DNA of 12,638 bases from Kiritimatiellia bacterium (GCA_900771325.1 CAAGNN010000137.1:1-12638); one strand, 5' to 3'. Positions 5,184 to 12,366 are shown, counted from the stretch's first letter. Program-made: numbers and translations. Notes: generated from the letters alone by a model not told the origin.

Positions 5184-8166
5184 TGCGAGGGGACTCCTTT
5201 TCATCTGCGCGCGCTTCGTCCCATTGGAACCACTGATCGGGATAGGCTTGCGCGAGGGGTTCGAGGGCGGCTACGAACTGTTCAGCTGCCGCCTCGGCCG
5301 TCGGCCCGGGGAGTTCGCGCGCCACCAAACGGTAGGTGTGGGCCTTGAGGCGCAGACAGGCCACGAAGTAGAGCGGGTGGCCAAGCGCGTGGGCCAGGCG
5401 GAAGGTGCCCACCGGGAAGGGCCGCTCGCGCCCGCAGAAGCGCCGAAGCACCTGGCGGCCAAAGGGCGCATCGCCGGCCATCAAGACGCAGTCGCCGGCA
5501 TCGAGCGCGTCCCCCGCCGCCATCGTCTCGCCAATCCCGAAGGCCGTCACCGGGTGGATGCGCACATTTTGGCGGCGGAAGTGGCGGAGGTAGAAGCGGT
5601 TGAAGACCGCGGTCTGCTCCAAGCGCATAAAGGCGTGGGTGACCACCGGCGTCTCGGCCAGGGCGGGGAACACCTCGATGCAGCCGAGGTGGGAGGAGGC
5701 GAAGAAGAGACCGCGCCGGGCAACGATCGCCTCCAGAAAGCGTTGCGTCTCGGGCGAGGCCTCGGGGAGGATGCGCACGCGGGCCTTGGGGTCGGCCATC
5801 ACGGCGAACTTGTCGACCATCCCGGAGACGAAGGTGCTGAAGCAACGGTAGGTCCGCGTCCGCCGCCGCACGATGGGCGAGGTGAGGTAGACCGTGCCGG
5901 CGACCGCCTGCGCCAGGAGCGCGAGCACGCGCAGCCCGCAGAGGCGGTAGAGGAGCCATAGCAGTTCCAACCCAAAGGCCGAGGCCGCGAACTCGCTCTG
6001 CGGCGGCTGCGGCTGGGCCGGACGCGGTGGGAAGAGGAGGCGCGCGAGGGTGTAGGCCACCGTCAGGCCGATGGCAAAGGTCTCGCCCAGCGAGCGCACG
6101 AGGGCAAAGGAGACGCACGCGAGCGCGCCGAAGCCCGCCAGGCTCGTCAGGAAGGAGCAGGTGACCGGCTTGCGCGCCTCGGTTGGCGCGGCGCTCAGGA
6201 AGATGGCGTAGTCCAGCGCCATCCCGATGAGCATAAAGCACGCCAGCAGGTGAAAGAGGTTGACCGGCTCCCCGCGTAGCGTCAACGCCGAGAAGACCGC
6301 CCCCACCGCGCAGAGCGGCGGCAGCAAGAGCCGCAGGGCTCGGCGACCAAAGAGGCCGAAGAGGAGCGCGATGAGCGGCACGGCCACCGCCCCCAGGAGC
6401 CAGAGGGTCCGCCGCTGGCAGCGCGCCAGGAACTCGGAAAGCGCGGCTTGCGGGGCGTAGCGGCGAACTCCTTCGGGGAGGTTGCCGGTGGGCAGGTTGG
6501 CGCAGGGGATGAGGGTGTAGAGGCACCCGGGCGTTTCAATGAGGAAGGTGCGGCGCAGCAAGGCGGGCAGGGCGGCGAGCTCCCAGGGCTCGGGCGCGGC
6601 CTTGGCCTCCAGGGCGGGGCATTCCTCGAAGAACTCGGCGAAGGAGTTCTTGGCCTCGCGGGCGAAGGCGGCCATCAACTGGGCGTCTTGCCGGCGCCGG
6701 GCGAGCGAGGGGAGGAAGCGCGCCAGGTGAGCCGTCTGTGGCGGCAGGTCCAGCGCTTCCAGGCGCTTCAGAAGTGTTTCAAGGTCCGACGCCTCGGCAA
6801 GTAGAAGCCCGGCACCGGGCGCATCCAGACCGCTCAGGCGGCGGAAGTCGCGCTCGGCCTGGAGCAATTCCGGCGGCGGCGTGTGCAATTGTTTGACCTC
6901 GGTGCCAAAGCGCACCCAGCCCAGGGGGATGAGCGAGAGGGCGCAGAGCGCGGCAATCGACCACCCGCGCCAGGCTCGTTTCGCATCCGCCCCGGGTTGA
7001 CCTTGCATCCGCCCCGGGTTGACCTCGGACCCGGGGCGGATGGTCAGCGCGGCGGCGAGGGCGGCGAGGAGACCCGCGCCGATGAAGCAGGCGCTTTGGG
7101 CTAAGAGGGAGATGCCTGAGCACGCCAGCGGCAGGAGGGCCAACTCGGTGGTCAGGCAGGAGGCCGCCAGGCTGCGGCGCGTGACGGCCGGGTTGCCGCG
7201 CGCGAGGAGCGCGTGGAAGGCGTAGTCGATGGTCAGCCCCAAGAGCGTGGTGGCGAAGACCCCGGCGAGGACGTGCAGGGTGCGGAAGCAGAGGAGCGTG
7301 GCCAGCGTCCCGGCCAGGGCCGAAAGGGCGAGCACCCAGACCATCTGCGGCAGAAAGCGCGCCGAGCGGAAGGCCCAGGCCGCCACCGCCGCAATCGCCA
7401 GGAGCGAGAAGAGGGAGAGGAGGGTGATTTCGCGCTGGCAACGCCCCGCCACGGCCACCGTATGGAGCGGTGCCCCGCTGAGGGCCAGGGTGACCCCGGG
7501 GCGCTCAACGCGCGCTTTGAGGGCGTAGAGACCTTCGACCACCGGGGCCAACGCGCCGGGGCTGTCGGCCAACCCTTCGCGCAGGGAGAGGGTGACAAGG
7601 ACGGCGGTGCGATCGCCGTCGCGGGCCGTGAGGAGGCCGTCGGCCGAGGGCTTCCACGCGCCATAAGCGAGCGGCAGGGCGGTGAGGAAGCGCTGGAGGA
7701 AGCCGTAGGGGTCGGCCTCGAGGGGGACCCATCGCGGCGCGGGGGAGAAGAGTTCGGCCTGGGCCTGGGCCAAGAGGGCGGCGGCGTTGCCCGAGACCAG
7801 GCGCGCGCGGTCCTCGGCCGAGAGCAGTCCTGCGGGGTGGGCGGCGTAGAAGTCTAGCCATTCACCGATGGCCGCCTCCTGCTTCTCGCCTCCGGCGCTT
7901 AATCCCACGCGCAGACGGATCTCGGCAAAGGGCGCGCGGTCGAGTCCTGCCACGAAGGCCTCGGCGCACGCCTGGGCCTGGACGCTATCGGCCGCCGAGG
8001 CGACCGCCTGAATCTCCCCCGAGCCGCGCGCGGTCACCGCCGCCGGCAACGCGCCGTGCTCCCCGCCGACCAACGCCAGCAGCGAGGTCTCGAAGGTCGG
8101 CCGGCGCACCCACACGGTGGCGAGCACGGCCAGGGCCAGGAGGAGCAGGGGGAGGAGCCGCTTCAT
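5176..8166 (-). CDS. apeM: MMPL/RND-type exporter fused to LpxL-type acyltransferase (ApeM plus acyltransferase)
   Basis: A 996-residue protein in two parts. Residues 1-711 form an MMPL exporter: TM1 (4-20), a periplasmic domain (about 22-245), TM2-6 (248-375), TM7 (402-417), a second periplasmic domain (about 420-585) and TM8-12 (587-711). Conserved intramembrane Asp residues are at D314 (GLTIDYAF) and D652 (MALDYAIF). After a Pro/Gln linker (713-724), residues about 733-996 are an LpxL/HtrB-like acyltransferase with H-x4-E in SSHLGCIEVF (H826, E831), AGDAPFG (D899) and a DQWFQWDE end. The exporter half should drive the polyene lipid or its carrier across the inner membrane. In known APE clusters an acyltransferase of this type is, as I recall, fused to the ApeJ glycosyltransferase instead. 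Residues 376-394 are encoded by an inserted 22-bp-repeat element. The ATG overlaps the apeL stop by 4 bp with only a weak Shine-Dalgarno motif. Confidence 0.9.
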   Translation of the reverse strand: MKRLLPLLLLALAVLATVWVRRPTFETSLLALVGGEHGALPAAVTARGSGEIQAVASAADSVQAQACAEAFVAGLDRAPFAEIRLRVGLSAGGEKQEAAIGEWLDFYAAHPAGLLSAEDRARLVSGNAAALLAQAQAELFSPAPRWVPLEADPYGFLQRFLTALPLAYGAWKPSADGLLTARDGDRTAVLVTLSLREGLADSPGALAPVVEGLYALKARVERPGVTLALSGAPLHTVAVAGRCQREITLLSLFSLLAIAAVAAWAFRSARFLPQMVWVLALSALAGTLATLLCFRTLHVLAGVFATTLLGLTIDYAFHALLARGNPAVTRRSLAASCLTTELALLPLACSGISLLAQSACFIGAGLLAALAAALTIRPGSEVNPGRMQGQPGADAKRAWRGWSIAALCALSLIPLGWVRFGTEVKQLHTPPPELLQAERDFRRLSGLDAPGAGLLLAEASDLETLLKRLEALDLPPQTAHLARFLPSLARRRQDAQLMAAFAREAKNSFAEFFEECPALEAKAAPEPWELAALPALLRRTFLIETPGCLYTLIPCANLPTGNLPEGVRRYAPQAALSEFLARCQRRTLWLLGAVAVPLIALLFGLFGRRALRLLLPPLCAVGAVFSALTLRGEPVNLFHLLACFMLIGMALDYAIFLSAAPTEARKPVTCSFLTSLAGFGALACVSFALVRSLGETFAIGLTVAYTLARLLFPPRPAQPQPPQSEFAASAFGLELLWLLYRLCGLRVLALLAQAVAGTVYLTSPIVRRRTRTYRCFSTFVSGMVDKFAVMADPKARVRILPEASPETQRFLEAIVARRGLFFASSHLGCIEVFPALAETPVVTHAFMRLEQTAVFNRFYLRHFRRQNVRIHPVTAFGIGETMAAGDALDAGDCVLMAGDAPFGRQVLRRFCGRERPFPVGTFRLAHALGHPLYFVACLRLKAHTYRLVARELPGPTAEAAAEQFVAALEPLAQAYPDQWFQWDEARADEKESPRNG
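6985..7041. repeat. 57-bp repeat element inserted in frame within the exporter gene
   Basis: One 22-bp unit (6985-7006) is followed by a 35-nt hairpin with perfect 13-nt arms, 7007-7019 (ATCCGCCCCGGGT) and 7029-7041, around the loop TGACCTCGG. The same unit and the same hairpin loop form the array at 1-160. The element is exactly 19 codons long and adds residues 376-394 to the exporter, in the cytoplasmic link between TM6 and TM7, without a stop or frame change. The insert is hydrophilic and rich in Gly and Pro. Bases just before it (6982-6984, CGC) also fit the previous repeat unit, so the left limit is uncertain by a few bases. Confidence 0.93.
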
Positions 8167-8798
8167 TCGCCAGACGCGGCTCCGGGGGTGTCCGCCGGCC
8201 AGAGGCTGTGGGTGCCGCGGCCGGTTTCGGTGAAGTGCAGGTGGATTTGGGTGCCGTCGGGGGCGTGGAGCTCGGCTTCGTCGAGCGTCTCGCCGCCGGA
8301 GAGCAGCACCTCCTCAAAGAGTCGCCGGGCCTGACGGACGGGCACCAAGCGCAGTTGCCAACGGCCCTCAGGGGCGGGGAGGGGCTCCACCTCGCTGACC
8401 AGGTTGTCGAAGGCAGCCTCTTCGCCACGGGCAAAGGCGGCGGTAAGGGTGCTAATCTGCGCGTAGTGGGGGAGGTCGTCGGCCGTCTTGGTGGAGGTGC
8501 CCTGCGCAGTGGTGAAGGTCATCGCCTCGGGGGTGATGGTGATCGTGTGCAGGAAGGGCGCTTCGGTGCGCCAGCAGATGCCGCGCCCTAGCGCGCAGGA
8601 GACTGTGCCCCGGCTCTTGAGCGGGCGCTTGAGGGCGGGGGAGCGCTTCTCCATCGACCAACTGGCATCGGCATCGAGGGCGCGGCGCAGGGCCACGCGG
8701 AAGGCCTCGGCAGGCTCCGCCGCCCAACCGAGCGAGAGGGTCAGCGCGGCCGCGAGGAGGAGTAGCGGGCGGAGGCGGCGAAGGAAGGGGCGGGGCAT
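8163..8798 (-). CDS. apeL: LolA-like periplasmic lipid/lipoprotein carrier, ApeL-like
   Basis: A 211-residue secreted protein. An RR-containing N-region and a Leu/Ala-rich core (residues 10-25) form a Sec signal peptide with likely cleavage near residue 27. The mature part resembles the LolA fold: a segment about 46-60 (SMEKRSPALKRPLKSRGTV), hydrophobic and Thr-rich beta strands near 83-100, and a C-terminal 165-195 region. APE clusters routinely carry such a protein, thought to shuttle the polyene lipid across the periplasm to the outer membrane in partnership with the MMPL exporter, whose gene follows with a 4-bp overlap. The start is the ATG at 8796-8798, preceded by AAAGG at 7 nt. An upstream extension of the frame would bury the signal peptide and overlap apeK. 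The remote similarity rests on layout and neighbours more than on strict motifs. Confidence 0.82.
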   Translation of the reverse strand: MPRPFLRRLRPLLLLAAALTLSLGWAAEPAEAFRVALRRALDADASWSMEKRSPALKRPLKSRGTVSCALGRGICWRTEAPFLHTITITPEAMTFTTAQGTSTKTADDLPHYAQISTLTAAFARGEEAAFDNLVSEVEPLPAPEGRWQLRLVPVRQARRLFEEVLLSGGETLDEAELHAPDGTQIHLHFTETGRGTHSLWPADTPGAASGE

Positions 8799-8829
8799 AG
8801 CGGGACCTTTCGGGGGGCGGGGCAGGGGC

Positions 8830-9246
8830 TTAGGCCCAGTCGGTGGCATCGAGCCGCGCGAGGAAGCCCTCGGGCAGCTCGAAGAGGAGCTCGCGCGAGG
8901 TGAGGCCGATGGCGGCTTGGCGCGTGGTGGCCTTGAGGCAGAGCGCGCCGCTCTCGGCATCGAGCACGCGGTAGTGCAGCACCAGCAGGTTGCGGTTGGC
9001 GCGCTCGCGCGTCACTTGCACCGAGAGGCGCTGGTTGAAGAGGCAGGGGCGGATGTACTTGATGTTGAGCGAGACCACCGGCAGCAGGAAGCCCGCCGCC
9101 TCCATATCGCAATAGGTCAGCCCCTGCGCCTCGAAGTAGGCACAGCGCGCCTCCTCAAGATACTTGACGTAGTTGCCGTGGTAGACCACGCGCATACTAT
9201 CCACGTCGTAGAACGGCACGCGCAAGGCGTAGGCAAAGGTTTTCAT
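8830..9246 (-). CDS. apeK: 4HBT hotdog thioesterase, ApeK-like
   Basis: A 138-residue thioesterase of the 4-hydroxybenzoyl-CoA/YbgC hotdog family. The N-terminal motif FYDVDSMRVVYHGNYVKYLE carries the expected catalytic Asp (D16) and the HGNY block (H23). The length is typical of the family. It hydrolyses acyl thioesters in the cytoplasm. In APE clusters ApeK could release finished or stalled chains from the ACP; an editing role is equally possible. The ATG at 9244-9246 has AGGAGG 5 nt upstream, the strongest ribosome-binding site seen here, and overlaps the glycosyltransferase stop by 4 bp. A 31-bp gap separates it from apeL. Confidence 0.92.
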   Translation of the reverse strand: MKTFAYALRVPFYDVDSMRVVYHGNYVKYLEEARCAYFEAQGLTYCDMEAAGFLLPVVSLNIKYIRPCLFNQRLSVQVTRERANRNLLVLHYRVLDAESGALCLKATTRQAAIGLTSRELLFELPEGFLARLDATDWA

Positions 9247-9959
9247 TGCGCCCTCCTTCGGAAAAGCAGACGGCAGAGGCGTTCGGCCAGGAGCCCGGTA
9301 TGCAGGCGCACGAAGGCCACATTGTCGCGCACCATTCGGAAGTTCGAGACCCCGCCGGGCACATAGGCCACGTGCACCGGGAAGGGCTTGATGCGCCCCC
9401 CCGCCCAGGCCCAGCGGACAATGACCTCAATATCAAAGTCCATCCGCCGCCCGCGGATGTGCTTGGCCACCTCCAGGAGCTTGGCCAAGGGGTAGGCCCG
9501 GCAACCGCACTGACCATCCTCCTGGCGCAGACCAGTCTCCAGGCGAATCATCCAGCGCGTGAGGTTGCGGCCTTTTAGCCGCGCCTTGGGCACCTCCGGC
9601 CCGAAGAGGGGATAGCCCGAGTGCAGGGTCTCGGGTTCGGCCGCCGCGGCGGCGATGAGCCCCCGGGCATCTTCCAGATTGTGCTGGCCGTCGGCATCGA
9701 GCTGCAAGGCGTGGGTGAAGCCGGCTTCCAGGGCGGCTTGGGCCCCGGTCAGGAGCGCCGCGCCCTTGCCCCCGTTGCGTTCGCGCCGAACGATGTGCAC
9801 TTCGCCCCCCGGCACCGGCGCAAAGGCAAGCGGCGGCTCGTTGCCGTCATCGACCACCCAGACCGGAACGCCGGTGGCGCAGAGCGCGGGGAGGCGTTTG
9901 GCCAGGGCCTCGCCGTGGCGGTAGCAGGGCAGGAGCCAGACCGGGCGGAAGTCGCTCAC
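9243..9959 (-). CDS. apeJ: GT2-family glycosyltransferase (glycosyltransferase half of ApeJ)
   Basis: A 238-residue GT-A fold family 2 glycosyltransferase resembling dolichol-phosphate-mannose synthase types. It shows VVDDG (residues 35-39), NGGKGAAL (62-69), the metal-binding DxD motif LDADGQH (D88, D90) and a DGQCGCRAYP region. It has no strong transmembrane segment. It probably adds a sugar while the polyene is attached to its membrane anchor; donor and acceptor cannot be read from sequence. ApeJ in other clusters is, as I recall, a longer protein with a C-terminal acyltransferase. Here the protein stops after the glycosyltransferase domain, and a matching type of acyltransferase domain lies on the exporter. 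The GTG start at 9957-9959 forms a GTGA overlap with the apeH-apeI stop and has GGAGG 7 nt upstream, which decides this start. Confidence 0.9.
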   Translation of the reverse strand: MSDFRPVWLLPCYRHGEALAKRLPALCATGVPVWVVDDGNEPPLAFAPVPGGEVHIVRRERNGGKGAALLTGAQAALEAGFTHALQLDADGQHNLEDARGLIAAAAAEPETLHSGYPLFGPEVPKARLKGRNLTRWMIRLETGLRQEDGQCGCRAYPLAKLLEVAKHIRGRRMDFDIEVIVRWAWAGGRIKPFPVHVAYVPGGVSNFRMVRDNVAFVRLHTGLLAERLCRLLFRRRAQ

Positions 9960-11287
9960 GGCTGCGCCTCCGCCAGTTTGCCCGAGGCGCAGACCTCGCT
10001 GCCGTGCGAGAGGGTGAAGGAGAAGGTCGCCCCCGCGCGGTCGATGTGCAAAGTCAGCCACTGGCCGGGGCGGACCACCTGGCGGAACTTGAGCTGCGTG
10101 GCCCCGCCATCGGCCAGGACCCCGAAGGCCTGGCGGATCCAGCTGCGCACGAAGATGAGCTGCGCCACGCCGGGGAGGACCGCAAAGTTGGGGAAGTGGC
10201 CGGCGAAGAAGGGGTGGTCCGCCGGGAAGGCCGCGCGCAGGTCCAGGGCATTCTCGCTCCGCGTCAGCCCCTCGATGACCGGTTGCGGCCACGCGCCGGC
10301 GGCTGCGCGCTGGAGCTCAGCCACGGCCAACTTGCCGCGCGCGTTATAGGGTAGGGCGTGGACAAAGCGGCAGCGCCGGGGGATCGCCACCTCCGTCAGC
10401 CCCGCCTGGCGCCAGGCGCTACGCAGGGTGCGCTGGAGCGCGCCGTAGCCTTGGGCGAGGAGCGCCTCGCGTCCGGCCGCCGTCAGCACGGCCAGGACCC
10501 AAATCCGTGTGATGTGCTCGCCCGAGGGGAAGGCTACCGCTGCTTCAATCCACGGATGTGCGGCGAGGGCGGCCTCGACTTCCGGCAGGTCGACCCACTG
10601 CTCAAGCACCTTGACGCGCCGATCTTGCCGGCCCAGGAGGCGGAAGCGCCGAGTGTTCTCGGGCTCGAAGACCACGCCATCGCGCAAGGTCCACGCGCCC
10701 CCTAGGCAGAAGGGCGAGCGCACGGCAACGCCTTCAGCCGTCGCTTCGGCCTCCACGCCGGCAAAGAGGGTCCACGCTTCGCCCTGCGTCTGTTGGCGCC
10801 AGGCCACGCTGCCGGTCTCCGTGGAACCGTAGATTTCCGTGGGGCAGACCCCGAAGGCGGCCGTTGCGCGCGCGGAGAGCTTTGCCGAGAGGAGGCTGCC
10901 GGAGGTGACCACCGCGCGCACAGCGGGCGGCACCTGCGCGCTGAGAGGGTGGTTGAGGAACTCGGTCAGGAAAGAGGGGGTGGTGATGAGGAGGGCCGAG
11001 CGCGCGTTGCCGGCCGGTTGCAGTTCGGCGAGGAGCGCTTCGGGGGTGGCGACTTGCCGCACCTCGGCGCCGCCCACGGCGGCCATCAGGTAGTCGAGCC
11101 AGAGCGTACCGTACATGTGTTCGCGTGAGATGGTGGCCAGCACGCGCGGCGGCGCCTCCCCGGTGAACCAATCGGCGAAGTGCTGCGCGAGCATTGCGGC
11201 ATCGGCCAGCAGCGTCGCCTCCGGCTTGGCAATCGTCTTGGGGACCCCGGTGCTGCCCGAGGTGCGAAACTCAATTTGCTTATCCAC
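9956..11287 (-). CDS. Fused aryl-ACP ligase (AMP-forming, N-terminally short) and hotdog dehydratase, ApeH-ApeI
   Basis: A 443-residue protein. Residues 1 to about 335 are an ANL-family adenylating ligase with the phosphate-binding motif TSGSTGVPK (9-17), YGSTETGSVAW (153-163), the RLLGRQDRRVKVL hinge region (216-228) and the catalytic Lys of YNARGK (K319). Residues about 345-443 are a FabZ-like hotdog domain with HPFFAGHFPNFAVLPG (H358, H364). It should activate an aromatic acid and load it onto an ACP, and also contribute to dehydration, probably with ApeP. The TSGSTG motif lies almost at the N-terminus, so the usual ANL region before it is missing; an in-frame stop at 11306-11308 excludes a longer frame. 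The GTG at 11285-11287 is chosen because GGAGG lies 10 nt upstream; the alternative GTG at 11294-11296 is too close to it. It overlaps apeG by 8 bp. Confidence 0.9.
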   Translation of the reverse strand: MDKQIEFRTSGSTGVPKTIAKPEATLLADAAMLAQHFADWFTGEAPPRVLATISREHMYGTLWLDYLMAAVGGAEVRQVATPEALLAELQPAGNARSALLITTPSFLTEFLNHPLSAQVPPAVRAVVTSGSLLSAKLSARATAAFGVCPTEIYGSTETGSVAWRQQTQGEAWTLFAGVEAEATAEGVAVRSPFCLGGAWTLRDGVVFEPENTRRFRLLGRQDRRVKVLEQWVDLPEVEAALAAHPWIEAAVAFPSGEHITRIWVLAVLTAAGREALLAQGYGALQRTLRSAWRQAGLTEVAIPRRCRFVHALPYNARGKLAVAELQRAAAGAWPQPVIEGLTRSENALDLRAAFPADHPFFAGHFPNFAVLPGVAQLIFVRSWIRQAFGVLADGGATQLKFRQVVRPGQWLTLHIDRAGATFSFTLSHGSEVCASGKLAEAQP

Positions 11288-11723
11288 GGCGCACACGCCT
11301 CCGAATCAGCCACTCTCCGGCGAACATCAGCCCCATCAACCCATAGGCGATGGCCCCATTATAGAGGGCCCACACCTCGGCGCTCGCCCACAGCGTGGCC
11401 ACCGTCACGCCCACATGCGCGCTCAGAAAGAGCACCCACGCCCAGGTCACGCGCCGGCAGTAGACCACGCCCCGCGCGTCCAGCGGCTGCTTCTCGAGCT
11501 TGCGCGCAAAGCGCTCGACCAAGGGTGTTGCCCCCTGCCGCAGCGACCAGGCAAAGGCCCCCAACATCCCCCCGCTCACCACCACCGGGTAGAGCCGCGA
11601 GAGTTGCCCCCAACGGCTCGCGCGCAGCAGGTAAATCGCCCACACCACCCCCACGCCCAGCGCGACCTTCGCCACGCCGACTAGACCCTTTCCCAGCCTG
11701 CACCCCGCTTGCCGCGCCCTCAT
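11280..11723 (-). CDS. apeG: Small inner-membrane protein, COG4648/ApeG type
   Basis: A 147-residue membrane protein with four probable transmembrane segments near residues 13-33, 41-61, 92-112 and 119-138. It shows features I associate with the COG4648 family of APE clusters: an LYP motif at the second segment, YCRRVTWAW before the third, and WALYNGAIAYGLMG in the fourth, followed by a basic tail. Its biochemical role is unknown; it may anchor the cytoplasmic enzymes or take part in lipid handling at the inner membrane. The ATG at 11721-11723 lies 14 bp after apeF with only a weak ribosome-binding site, and the 3' end overlaps the ligase gene by 8 bp. Confidence 0.85.
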   Translation of the reverse strand: MRARQAGCRLGKGLVGVAKVALGVGVVWAIYLLRASRWGQLSRLYPVVVSGGMLGAFAWSLRQGATPLVERFARKLEKQPLDARGVVYCRRVTWAWVLFLSAHVGVTVATLWASAEVWALYNGAIAYGLMGLMFAGEWLIRRRVRRG

Positions 11724-11737
11724 TCGCCCGTGCGCGC

Positions 11738-12001
11738 TTAGGGCATCAGCCCTTGGTCCTTCAGCAGCCGCTCGACCACATCGAGCACGTCGCCCAGTGT
11801 GCGGATCTGCTTGAAGTCCTCCGCCTTGACGCGCAGCCCGGTCATCCGCTGCAAGCGCACCATCAGGTCCACCGCGTCAATGCTATCCAGGTCCAAATCC
11901 TGGAAGATCTGCGCCTCGGGCGTCACCGCTGCGGCATCGCACTCGAACTCATCCACCAAAATCTGCTTGATGGCCTCGAACAACTCTTCACGCGTCTTCA
12001 T
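11738..12001 (-). CDS. apeF: Acyl carrier protein, second of two
   Basis: An 87-residue acyl carrier protein. The phosphopantetheine attachment Ser is S40 in DLDLDSIDAVDL, and the four-helix pattern and length are typical. It carries the growing chain as a thioester between ligase, ketosynthases, reductase and dehydratases. It is acidic overall, as usual for the family. The ATG at 11999-12001 has AAGGA 6 nt upstream and lies 9 bp after the first ACP gene. Which of the two corresponds to ApeE and which to ApeF is inferred only from order. No phosphopantetheinyl transferase is encoded in the window, so activation must come from elsewhere in the genome. Confidence 0.92.
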   Translation of the reverse strand: MKTREELFEAIKQILVDEFECDAAAVTPEAQIFQDLDLDSIDAVDLMVRLQRMTGLRVKAEDFKQIRTLGDVLDVVERLLKDQGLMP

Positions 12002-12010
12002 CTGCCGTCC

Positions 12011-12286
12011 TTATTCAAGGGTGAGCCCGCGCTGCGCGGCAATGAAGTCCGCCAACGTCCGCACCGAATAGAAATAACCGCGGTTCTCCTCGGCATTCGC
12101 CTTGAACTTCACCTGGAAGCGCCGGCGCAACGCCGCCCCAATCTCCAGCGCGTCGATGCTATCGAGCCCGACCCCCTCGCCGAAAAGCGCCTCTTCCGCC
12201 GGCAAATCCGCCGCCGTCAAACCATCCATATCCACCGAGGCCAAAATCACCTCGCGGATCTCATCTTCCAATGCCGCTCGCGTCAT
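12011..12286 (-). CDS. apeE: Acyl carrier protein, first gene of operon
   Basis: A 91-residue acyl carrier protein with the attachment site S43 in GVGLDSIDALEIG. It diverges from the second ACP mainly after the Ser helix, where it is more basic (RRRFQVKFKAN), so the two probably serve different partners, for example starter loading versus extension. The start chosen is the ATG at 12284-12286, with AGAGGG about 12 nt upstream. The open frame extends to a TTG at 12335-12337, but that lies upstream of the predicted transcript start and adds residues not typical of ACPs. It is the promoter-proximal gene of the operon. ApeE versus ApeF is assigned from order alone. Confidence 0.9.
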   Translation of the reverse strand: MTRAALEDEIREVILASVDMDGLTAADLPAEEALFGEGVGLDSIDALEIGAALRRRFQVKFKANAEENRGYFYSVRTLADFIAAQRGLTLE

Positions 12287-12337
12287 CGTTCCGCTCGTCC
12301 CTCTTACTAACAATTCCTGGGGGTTAAAACGTGCCAA

Positions 12338-12366
12338 AGCATACCATAATGCGCGCCCCCATTCAA
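12338..12366 (-). promoter_or_regulatory. Candidate sigma70-type promoter of the operon
   Basis: On the minus strand, TTGAAT (plus-strand 12361-12366) and TATGCT (12338-12343) are separated by exactly 17 bp. Each matches the -35 and -10 consensus at four of six positions. Transcription would begin near 12331, giving a 5' leader of about 45 nt before the first ACP. This is the only AT-enriched stretch in the window, and no comparable site is seen between later genes. If the host uses a divergent housekeeping sigma factor, the motif may not apply. Confidence 0.55.

Noticed and set aside
4173..5348. Plus-strand reading frame of 391 codons
   Set aside because: It lies opposite the ApeO-ApeP fusion and the exporter end. 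It has no recognisable motif and is a shadow of GC-rich codon use.
5900..6000. Frameshift or assembly join explaining the exporter-acyltransferase fusion
   Set aside because: The frame is continuous from TM12 through the linker into the acyltransferase, with no stop, and both parts keep their key residues.
11180..12310. Plus-strand reading frame of 376 codons across the ACP region
   Set aside because: It is antisense to two clear ACP genes and apeG, with Arg/Pro/His-rich low-complexity sequence and no motif.
12287..12337. TTG-start extension of the first ACP
   Set aside because: The TTG lies upstream of the predicted transcript start and the extra residues are not ACP-like. The ATG at 12284-12286 gives a standard-length ACP.
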